Assembly (NCBI GenBank): GCA_045132035.1
Contig: JBGURM010000107.1
Span: 1-6,774 of the forward strand
Length of the DNA stretch: 6,774 nucleotides
Source: UBA2450 sp045132035
GTDB lineage: Bacteria > Bacillota_I > Bacilli_A > RFN20 > CAG-826
Reading direction: 5' to 3'
Shown here: positions 1 to 4,237 of the stretch, piece after piece
How the letters are laid out: each line of letters starts with the position of its first letter
Position numbering within the stretch: position 1 is the stretch's first letter
The notes under the pieces: model-generated
Database searches by the model: none
What the model saw: only the letters and a program-made list of their open reading frames with translations
What the model was told of the DNA's origin: nothing
Translations under genes and position numbers: made by a program

Positions 1-10
1 CGATTAACAT

Positions 11-47
11 TAAAAAAGAAGGAATGAGAATGATTCTTAATCCTTCT
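11..47 (-). terminator. Rho-independent terminator, minus strand
   Basis: Read on the minus strand, AGAAGGA (41-47) pairs with TCCTTCT (17-23) as a perfect 7-bp stem. A second short stem (AGAAT/ATTCT) lies inside the loop, and the outer stem is followed directly by six U residues (11-16). This would end a transcript of about 330 nt starting near base 340, so the lipoprotein transcript carries a long 3' untranslated tail if the earlier candidate at 85-112 is leaky. Confidence 0.6.
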
Positions 48-84
48 AATTAAATAGTTATAAACAAGTTGTTTGTCTTGATAT

Positions 85-112
85 AAAACAAACCAAACCG
101 AGGGACTCTCGG
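85..112 (-). terminator. Candidate early terminator (short stem), minus strand
   Basis: On the minus strand CCGAG (108-112) and CTCGG (98-102) form a 5-bp GC-rich stem with a 5-nt loop. The T-rich run TTTGGTTTGTTTT (85-97) follows. The stem is short and the U tract is interrupted by G residues, so termination may be partial. It could instead be one helix of the larger structured region 98-183. Confidence 0.45.
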
Positions 113-183
113 GGATAGCCCATCTAATCTGAAATCGTTAGATTTCTTGAGTGGGAACCCCCCCTATCTTCTATAAGTAGGGG
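98..183 (-). other. GC-rich, hairpin-dense segment; possible structured RNA or 3' UTR
   Basis: This segment is clearly richer in G and C than its surroundings and folds in several nested ways. CCCCTA (161-166) pairs with TAGGGG (178-183). GGGG (111-114), CCCA (119-122) and TCTAA (123-127) can pair in nested fashion with CCCC (158-161), TGGG (152-155) and TTAGA (138-142). CCGAG/CTCGG forms a third helix. The helices are self-complementary, so the strand is not fixed by structure alone. The minus strand is preferred because a promoter lies upstream near 350 and a U-tract follows at 85-97. It does not match a riboswitch or ribozyme consensus that I recognise. The first hairpin overlaps the end of the lipoprotein reading frame. 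Confidence 0.4.
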
Positions 184-325
184 AGGATGTCACTGTTCCG
201 ATAAATTTTGTTTTGTCACTAAATAAACTTAGTGGTTCGCTGCTAGAATTATTGCCGCATCCGGCTAAACTAATAATTGCCATAGCAGGAATAACTAGAA
301 GTAATGATTTTCTATTCTTAATAAT
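164..325 (-). CDS. Very small lipoprotein (about 53 aa), apparent ATT start
   Basis: This reading frame is too short for ordinary ORF callers. It encodes a positively charged N-terminus (KNRK), a hydrophobic stretch (LLLVIPAMAIIS) and the lipobox LAGC with Cys at about residue 23. A low-complexity linker (GNNSSSEP) and about 22 more residues follow before TAG at 164-166. The predicted product would be lipidated at that Cys and anchored on the outer face of the membrane. No ATG, GTG or TTG lies in frame at a suitable place. The two candidate starts are ATT codons at 323-325 and 320-322, just behind a purine-rich AGAGAAG ribosome site and about 15-18 nt from the predicted transcription start, the same geometry as the neighbouring genes. 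The only in-frame ATG is inside the signal peptide. The short length leaves open a truncated larger lipoprotein or a start-codon mutation. The signal peptide is clear; the function is unknown. Confidence 0.55.
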   Translation of the reverse strand: MIKNRKSLLLVIPAMAIISLAGCGNNSSSEPLSLFSDKTKFIGTVTSSPTYRR

Positions 326-346
326 TTCTTCTCTTTCTTTTATGAA

Positions 347-379
347 ATAATATCACATCATTGTCACAAAAGTGTCACA
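347..379 (-). promoter_or_regulatory. Tandem-heptamer promoter of the small lipoprotein
   Basis: On the minus strand TGTGACA occurs at 373-379 and again at 362-368, exactly 11 bp apart. A third related heptamer, TGTGATA (351-357), follows at the same period and merges into an extended -10 box, TGA-TATTAT (-10 at 347-352). The second heptamer ends 9 bp before the -10. The predicted start near 340 gives a leader of 15-18 nt. The architecture matches the four promoters at 439, 967, 3181 and 3878. Confidence 0.7.
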
Positions 380-438
380 AGCAACAAAGGGGTACTTTTT
401 TGTATAGACACCAAGAGAAAATTAAAATATTTTGAAAG

Positions 439-472
439 TGTGGCACATTTGTGACACTCACTTGTTTATAAT
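439..472 (+). promoter_or_regulatory. Tandem-heptamer promoter of double-glycine protein 1
   Basis: TGTGGCA (439-445) and TGTGACA (450-456) are direct repeats 11 bp apart. Ten bases after the second comes a consensus -10 box TATAAT (467-472). There is no good -35 hexamer, as expected where an activator replaces it. The 18 bases at 444-461 match 3883-3900 upstream of the paralogue at 17 positions, including a GTGACA-S-TCAC extension not shared by the other three promoters. Confidence 0.75.
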
Positions 473-496
473 ACCTAGCGAGAGGAGATAACTTCC

Positions 497-778
497 GTGA
501 GAGAAGATTTATTAAAAGGCTTAACTGAAGAACAAATCAAAATGGCGAAGGCGTGTAGTAACGCTAGTGATTTACTTCAACTCGCAAAAGACGAAGGCGT
601 CGAATTAACTGATGAGCAACTAGATGCGATCAGTGGCGGATCTTGTTTTGGTCCTCAAGAACAAAGCATTAACTGTCCAAGTTGTCACATGGGTAAAGGT
701 TTTGTTATTCAACTTGATGAAGATGTTTATGAATGCAAGTCCTGTCACCTTGTTTTCCGTCCAAGCCAAAACAGATAA
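497..778 (+). CDS. Small double-glycine leader (Nif11-like) protein with zinc-ribbon-like tail
   Basis: This 93-aa protein has two parts. Residues 1-48 resemble the Nif11-like/bacteriocin-type leader: LTEEQI near residue 9, a helix ending LLQLAKDEGVELTDEQL, and ISGG at 45-48. In known systems cleavage follows the two glycines, usually by a C39-peptidase ABC exporter. Residues 49-93 are not a typical peptide core: CPSC (60-63) and CKSC (80-83), 16 residues apart, have the spacing of a zinc ribbon. The product could be an exported metal-binding peptide or a RiPP precursor with modified Cys; no modifying enzyme or exporter is present here. The GTG start at 497 is chosen because AGAGGAG (481-487) lies 9 nt upstream and the leader aligns with the paralogue at 3932. 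Transcription is from the promoter at 439 and ends at 803-830. Confidence 0.8.
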   Translation: MREDLLKGLTEEQIKMAKACSNASDLLQLAKDEGVELTDEQLDAISGGSCFGPQEQSINCPSCHMGKGFVIQLDEDVYECKSCHLVFRPSQNR

Positions 779-802
779 TTGTTCTCTGGATTTTGTCAAA
801 TG

Positions 803-830
803 AAGAGCTCGCTTAAAAGCTCTTTTATTT
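803..830 (+). terminator. Rho-independent terminator after double-glycine protein 1
   Basis: AAGAGCT (803-809) pairs with AGCTCTT (818-824) as a perfect 7-bp stem with an 8-nt loop. TTTTATTT follows. It makes the preceding small gene a single-gene transcript. Confidence 0.8.
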
Positions 831-833
831 TGC

Positions 834-904
834 AAAATAACGGGTTTCTTGATATGTTTTTGAACAAAAATAACTGGTTTTTATATCAAGTAGAACGTTA
901 TTTT
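834..904. repeat. 71-bp imperfect inverted repeat with embedded direct repeat
   Basis: AAAATAACG (834-842) is complementary to CGTTATTTT (896-904), and CTTGATAT (848-855) to ATATCAAG (883-890). A symmetric 5/5 internal loop separates the two helices, giving 22-nt arms around a 27-nt centre. Inside it, bases 835-849 and 868-882 are direct repeats at 13 of 15 positions (AAATAAC-K-GGTTT core). It lies after the terminator of the previous gene and before the next promoter, and encodes nothing recognisable. It could be a structured RNA, a protein-binding element or a MITE-like remnant; no flanking duplication is obvious. The rest of 905-960 is AT-rich without recognisable signals. Confidence 0.55.
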
Positions 905-966
905 TGATGAATTAAAAATAAAAGATAAATTAAGAATAAATCAAAACAATTTTAAAATATTGTTTT

Positions 967-1000
967 TGTGACACATTTGTGCGGCTTAATGTGGTATGAT
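967..1000 (+). promoter_or_regulatory. Tandem-heptamer promoter of the diguanylate cyclase
   Basis: TGTGACA (967-973) is followed 11 bp later by a degenerate copy TGTGCGG (978-984). Ten bases after that is an extended -10, TGG-TATGAT (-10 at 995-1000). A third heptamer-like TGTGGTA (990-996) runs into the -10 as in the promoters at 347 and 3181, but with a 12-bp step. The predicted leader is about 17 nt. Confidence 0.65.
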
Positions 1001-1023
1001 ATTGCTATCCTATCGAGGAAAAA

Positions 1024-2106
1024 ATGGAAGTATTTACAAGTTATCTATTACAAAACTGGGCGTTAATTCTTGTTCTATTAGCGTTTGCTATTATGCTCAA
1101 GGTAACTGTTTTTCTTGAAAGAAAAACCATTTTTAAAATGTATATTTTAATTATTGCTATCTTTGCTTTATCAATCATTGTTTTCACCGAATTCTATTTA
1201 GCAGAATTAAAAATACGTAATGATATTCGTATTGTGATGATGGCAATTAGATATAGCGCTACTCCATTAATAATTTCTATGGTGTTATACACTCTTGTTA
1301 AAAGAGCGCGTTGGTATGTTATTATCCCTGCTATTTTACTTTCAGTGGTAAATATCATTTCTATTTTCACAGGTATCGTCTTTAGTCTTACTGAGACTGG
1401 TGAACTTCAACGTGGTGTTCTTGGCTATCTTCCATATATTGGAGTTGGAGTATATAGCTTCTTACTTGTTTTTGTTCTTATTCAGCAAAGCAACAAACAA
1501 GCAACAGAAATCATTCCAATTGCCTTCTTAGCGTTTACTTTTGCTACTGGTTTAATTTTCCCATTTATTATTGGAAAAGATTATTCAAAGATTTTCTGCA
1601 CCACAATTGCGATTGGATTATTTGTTTATTTCGTATTCCTACTTTTACAATTAACAAAGAAAGATGCATTAACTGGTTTATTAAATCGTCAAGCGTACTA
1701 TGCGGCGATTAAAAATAGAAAAGACATTACCGCTTTTATTTCAATTGATATGAATGGTCTTAAAAAAATCAATGATAATGAAGGCCATGTTGCGGGTGAT
1801 GAAGCTTTAGTAACACTTGCATTATGTTTCTTGAAGTCAGCAAGAATTAATCAATTCGTCTACCGTTTGGGTGGAGATGAATTTATGATTGTTTGTCACA
1901 AGACTTCTAAAGAAGAATTAAGTAGTGTCATTGAACGTATTAAGAAGAGTGTTTCTGACACTAAATATAGTTGTTCAATCGGATATAGCTTTGCTATTAA
2001 CGGAGAAAAAACTTTAGATGAAATGATTAAAGAGTCTGATGAAATGATGTATGCGGATAAAGCAAAATTCTATTCAGATTCATCAAAAGATAGAAGAACT
2101 ATCTAA
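1024..2106 (+). CDS. Membrane diguanylate cyclase (7 TM helices + GGDEF domain)
   Basis: This 360-aa protein makes cyclic di-GMP from two GTP at the inner face of the membrane. Residues 9-211 hold about seven hydrophobic helices and probably form a sensory or anchoring module. A GGDEF domain follows from about residue 212: DALTGLLNR (214-222), the metal/substrate segment D242-M-N-G-L-K with NDNEGH-AGDE after it, and the active-site GGDEF at 283-287. All catalytic positions visible to me are intact, so activity is expected. The inhibitory I-site, normally RxxD five residues before GGDEF, reads RINQ here, so product inhibition at that site may be absent. The ATG follows GAGG (1015-1018) with 5 nt spacing. 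Its promoter shares the tandem heptamers of the small-protein genes. A terminator follows at 2130-2158. The opposing phosphodiesterase is encoded at 6142-4238. Confidence 0.93.
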   Translation: MEVFTSYLLQNWALILVLLAFAIMLKVTVFLERKTIFKMYILIIAIFALSIIVFTEFYLAELKIRNDIRIVMMAIRYSATPLIISMVLYTLVKRARWYVIIPAILLSVVNIISIFTGIVFSLTETGELQRGVLGYLPYIGVGVYSFLLVFVLIQQSNKQATEIIPIAFLAFTFATGLIFPFIIGKDYSKIFCTTIAIGLFVYFVFLLLQLTKKDALTGLLNRQAYYAAIKNRKDITAFISIDMNGLKKINDNEGHVAGDEALVTLALCFLKSARINQFVYRLGGDEFMIVCHKTSKEELSSVIERIKKSVSDTKYSCSIGYSFAINGEKTLDEMIKESDEMMYADKAKFYSDSSKDRRTI

Positions 2107-2129
2107 TATACTTACTAAATTGAAACATT

Positions 2130-2158
2130 GGGTTGGTAGATATTGCCAATCCTTTTTT
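2130..2158 (+). terminator. Rho-independent terminator after the diguanylate cyclase
   Basis: GGGTTGG (2130-2136) pairs with CCAATCC (2146-2152) through seven pairs, one of them G-U. Six T residues (2153-2158) follow. Confidence 0.8.
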
Positions 2159-2191
2159 AAATAAAAGCACGTCTTTATTTAGAAGATGGTT

Positions 2192-2197
2192 TATAAT
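2192..2197 (+). promoter_or_regulatory. -10 box for the alpha/beta hydrolase gene
   Basis: A perfect TATAAT lies 33 bp before the preferred ATG, and AAGGA (2210-2214) lies between them. No convincing -35 hexamer and no TGTGRCA repeats are seen, so this gene appears to be outside the tandem-heptamer regulon. The position also argues against the upstream ATG at 2186, because a transcript from here would start after it. Confidence 0.5.
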
Positions 2198-2224
2198 AGT
2201 GGTAGTTTTAAGGATTTTATAGTT

Positions 2225-3121
2225 ATGGAAAACATTTTTTTAGACAGTGTAGAGAATTATAAATTATCTCTAGCAGTTTTTACTTGTAAGAATGCAAAAG
2301 CGGTTATTCAAATTGTTCATGGAATGCAAGAACACAAAGAAAGATATTACGCTTTCGCTGAATATCTCGTTGAAAACGGTTATAGTGTGGTCGTTTCTGA
2401 TTTAAGAGGACACGGAGAGAACGCTCCAATACTTGGCCATATCGCGGACGATAAAGGTGAAGAATTGATTATTGAAGACCAAAAGAGAATCTATGCTTAT
2501 ATCAAAGAACAATTCAAAGATTTACCAGTCGTGTTATTTGGTCACTCAATGGGTTCGATTATTTCTCGTGTTTTGTTACAAACAAACTCTAATGACTATA
2601 AGAAAGTTATCTTATCAGGATATGTTAGTCCAAATCCTGCTAGCCCAGTCGCGGTCTTTTTAGGAAATGTTGTTAAAGGATTAAGTGGAAAACAAAAATC
2701 ATCAAAGATGCTTGCTTCTTTAGCTTTAGGACCATATACAAAAGCAGTTAAAGATAGAAAGACTGATTTAGATTGGTTAAGCACTAATGAAGAGAATGTT
2801 AAGAAATATATTGAAGATCCTCTTAGTGGAATTCCGTTTAGTAATGGTTCCTTCAGCGCTTTATTCCACTTATTAAATCAAATGGGCAAAGCAAACAAAT
2901 ACGTTAATGTTAATAAAGAATTACCAATCCTTTTAGCGGGTGGAGAAGATGATCCATGTACTGGAGGAGAAAAAGGTAGAGCGGATAGTAAAGCGTTATT
3001 AGAGAAAGCCGGATTTAAAGATATTTCTGTTATTACCTATAAAGGATTAAGACACGAAATCTTAAATGAAAAAGAATATATGCAAGTCTATAAAGACATG
3101 CTAGATTTCTTAAATAAGTAA
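2225..3121 (+). CDS. Alpha/beta hydrolase, lysophospholipase / monoacylglycerol lipase type
   Basis: This is a cytoplasmic serine hydrolase of the Hydrolase_4 (serine aminopeptidase S33-like) group, expected to cleave acyl esters of lysophospholipids or monoacylglycerols. Numbered from the ATG at 2225 (298 aa), it shows the oxyanion-region HGMQEH motif, the DLRGHG motif, the nucleophile elbow GHSMG with Ser108, the acid in GGEDDP (Asp243) and the base His277 in GLRHEIL, in family order and near family length. No signal peptide is present. An in-frame ATG at 2186 would add 13 residues, but it has a weak ribosome site and sits before a TATAAT box at 2192, so 2225 (AAGGA upstream at 2210-2214) is preferred. 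It is flanked by terminators on both sides and is monocistronic. The exact substrate cannot be read from the sequence. Confidence 0.88.
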   Translation: MENIFLDSVENYKLSLAVFTCKNAKAVIQIVHGMQEHKERYYAFAEYLVENGYSVVVSDLRGHGENAPILGHIADDKGEELIIEDQKRIYAYIKEQFKDLPVVLFGHSMGSIISRVLLQTNSNDYKKVILSGYVSPNPASPVAVFLGNVVKGLSGKQKSSKMLASLALGPYTKAVKDRKTDLDWLSTNEENVKKYIEDPLSGIPFSNGSFSALFHLLNQMGKANKYVNVNKELPILLAGGEDDPCTGGEKGRADSKALLEKAGFKDISVITYKGLRHEILNEKEYMQVYKDMLDFLNK

Positions 3122-3136
3122 TCTTATTTATATTGC

Positions 3137-3170
3137 AAAGTCCTGAGAAAAAATCAGGACTTTTTCTTTT
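3137..3170 (+). terminator. Strong Rho-independent terminator after the hydrolase
   Basis: AAAGTCCTGA (3137-3146) and TCAGGACTTT (3154-3163) form a perfect 10-bp stem with a 7-nt A-rich loop, followed by a long T-rich run. It insulates the next promoter, which starts at 3181. Confidence 0.92.
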
Positions 3171-3180
3171 TTATTTTTTG

Positions 3181-3213
3181 TGTGGCACTTTTGTGGCAAC
3201 TTTGTGATATGAT
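3181..3213 (+). promoter_or_regulatory. Triple tandem-heptamer promoter of the secreted protein
   Basis: TGTGGCA (3181-3187), TGTGGCA (3192-3198) and TGTGATA (3203-3209) stand at a strict 11-bp period. The third merges with an extended -10, TGA-TATGAT (-10 at 3208-3213). The layout is the same as that of the lipoprotein promoter at 347-379. The predicted start lies near 3220, and GGAGG is at 3233-3237. Confidence 0.72.
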
Positions 3214-3246
3214 TATCCCACTGTCTTTTTTTGGAGGAAGAGAAAA

Positions 3247-3882
3247 ATGAACAAGAAAACAATATTAATAGGATTATCAGTTAGCGCGCTTATGACCGCA
3301 ACAATAGCAACTGCTATTGGTAACAAGGACAACATTAAAGCATTTGCGGAAGATGTCGCCCCAGGCAATTACACTGCAGTAATTGATAGCAACAACAGAT
3401 TAAAAACTACAAATTTTGAACAACGCTATGCATTCCAATTGCATAACGGGAGTGAATATGGATACTTTACTGGCAGAACTGACTGGCTAAATATAAATCC
3501 GACCGGAGTATATAGCGATTATGCTTTCTCTTGGCGCAGGCCAGCAAATCAGTCAGATAATTTCTTTATGATTCAATTAGTTACAAATGACAAACCTTAT
3601 ATTGTTGAAGGAAAAGACTGCCTTTTAAGAGGGTTTCCAGGTGCTTATAGGATAACAACCGTGTATTCAGAGTCATCTGATAACTTAGATTTTGATGTAT
3701 GCCCAACTTATGGATGGACAACAAAAAGCCTTTCAAAAAGCGGTAACTTAATAACAGCGGTTGCTGAAAAAAATGTTGGAGCGACAAAATATAGTTCTAA
3801 CATGGATTGGTGTTTAAGAGAAGAAGGCACCATCTACATTAAATCAATTACTATTGATTATACATGCCCAGTTAATGTGTAA
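3247..3882 (+). CDS. Sec-exported orphan protein with four cysteines
   Basis: I do not recognise this 211-aa family. The N-terminus is a signal peptide: KK, then a hydrophobic run (ILIGLSVSALMTATIATA), with possible cleavage after ATA near 23 or, more likely, after AFA at 34. There is no lipobox, sorting motif or later membrane helix, so the mature part of about 177 residues should be released or loosely surface-bound. It is rich in aromatic and polar beta-type segments and ends in a strand (IYIKSITIDYTC), suggesting a beta-sandwich. Cys125, 152, 189 and 207 could form two disulfides. GGAGG at 3233-3237 fixes the ATG. Transcription is from the triple-heptamer promoter just upstream. No terminator separates it from the double-glycine gene at 3932, so both may share a transcript; the operator of that gene overlaps this stop codon. 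Confidence 0.82.
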   Translation: MNKKTILIGLSVSALMTATIATAIGNKDNIKAFAEDVAPGNYTAVIDSNNRLKTTNFEQRYAFQLHNGSEYGYFTGRTDWLNINPTGVYSDYAFSWRRPANQSDNFFMIQLVTNDKPYIVEGKDCLLRGFPGAYRITTVYSESSDNLDFDVCPTYGWTTKSLSKSGNLITAVAEKNVGATKYSSNMDWCLREEGTIYIKSITIDYTCPVNV

Positions 3883-3911
3883 CACATTTGTGACAGTCAC
3901 CATGATAAAAT
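3878..3911 (+). promoter_or_regulatory. Tandem-heptamer promoter of double-glycine protein 2
   Basis: TGTAACA (3878-3884) and TGTGACA (3889-3895) are 11 bp apart. The -10 box TAAAAT (3906-3911) follows after 10 bp, identical in spacing to the promoter at 439. The first heptamer overlaps the TAA stop (3880-3882) of the secreted-protein gene. GTGAC-A-GTCAC (3890-3900) is also a perfect 5+1+5 palindrome. Confidence 0.72.
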
Positions 3912-3931
3912 ACTATTAACAAAGGAAAACT

Positions 3932-4180
3932 TTGAAAATAAGAAAAGATTTATTAATAGGTTTAACTGAAGAACAAATTGCAAAAGTTAGGAAATGTAAT
4001 AACCAAGACGAACTTTTAGCTGCTGTTAGTGGGGGAATGTGTACCTCTACTCCTAATGAACCATGCAATTCATGTGGTTCATGGAATGTTGAATGGGAAA
4101 AAGAAATGACTAACGTTTCGTTCCATCATCAGTTTAGATCAATCTTTAAAGATTGTGGCGCGGTTTGGTACTATCTTTAG
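3932..4180 (+). CDS. Second double-glycine leader protein, shortened leader and degenerate zinc ribbon
   Basis: This 82-aa paralogue of the gene at 497 starts with TTG; AAAGGA (3921-3926) lies 5 nt upstream, and the alignment of KDLLxGLTEEQI with EDLLxGLTEEQI supports the start. The leader is only 35 residues. Relative to its paralogue it lacks the LAKDEGVELTDEQLD-type segment and passes directly from DELLAAV to SGG (33-35). The tail keeps the first knuckle, CNSC (45-48), but the second reads FKDC (72-75) where the paralogue has CKSC; Phe replaces Cys, a one-base difference (TTT versus TGT). His65/His66 could supply a ligand, or the metal site may be lost. As with the first copy, processing and export after GG is inferred from the leader family, and no exporter is present. 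It may be read from its own promoter (3878) and by read-through from 3247-3882. Confidence 0.75.
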   Translation: MKIRKDLLIGLTEEQIAKVRKCNNQDELLAAVSGGMCTSTPNEPCNSCGSWNVEWEKEMTNVSFHHQFRSIFKDCGAVWYYL

Positions 4181-4216
4181 ATAAAAATAGTAGCTCATAA
4201 ATTGGGCTACTTTTTT
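4181..4216. terminator. Bidirectional Rho-independent terminator between convergent genes
   Basis: AGTAGCTC (4189-4196) and GGGCTACT (4204-4211) form an 8-bp stem with one G-U pair and a 7-nt loop. Plus-strand transcripts meet TTTTTT right after the stem. Minus-strand transcripts from the phosphodiesterase gene meet ATTTTTAT (4181-4188). It therefore serves both convergent genes. Confidence 0.85.
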
Positions 4217-4237
4217 ACTACCACAAAGGTGTTAAAA

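Noticed and set aside
85..183. Known riboswitch (c-di-GMP, SAM, guanidine or ydaO types considered because of nearby c-di-GMP genes)
   Set aside because: None of the conserved cores I know for these classes is present on either strand, and no gene with a matching function lies downstream.
188..220. Further AGTGACA pair on the minus strand (188-194 and 214-220)
   Set aside because: The spacing is 26 bp, not 11, no -10 box follows, and both lie inside the lipoprotein coding sequence.
362..379. Enterobacterial-type Pho box
   Set aside because: The layout resembles one, but the heptamers read TGTGACA in the direction of transcription, opposite to the CTGTCAT orientation, and the gene set does not suggest phosphate starvation. 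Only the regulator family geometry is proposed.
620..835. Minus-strand open frame of 71 codons over the first double-glycine gene
   Set aside because: It is antisense to a well-supported gene, has no ribosome site or promoter, and has no protein features.
2186..2224. Upstream ATG of the hydrolase gene adding 13 residues
   Set aside because: The ATG lies before a perfect TATAAT at 2192 and has only a weak ribosome site; the extra residues precede the normal family N-terminus. ATG at 2225 is preferred.
2472..2784. Two short open frames inside the hydrolase gene (plus 2472-2663, minus 2596-2784)
   Set aside because: Both overlap conserved hydrolase sequence in other frames and lack start signals.
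3581..3787. Minus-strand 68-codon open frame inside the secreted-protein gene
   Set aside because: It is a shadow of the coding frame, with no ribosome site or promoter.
3890..3900. CRP-type palindrome reading of the TGTGA motif (also at 451-461)
   Set aside because: A CRP site needs TGTGA-N6-TCACA; the spacing here is wrong, and the feature common to all five promoters is a direct repeat, not a palindrome.
4212..4235. TTTGTGGTA on the minus strand near the bidirectional terminator as a sixth operator
   Set aside because: The partner heptamer is poor, and a promoter here would fire directly into the terminator.
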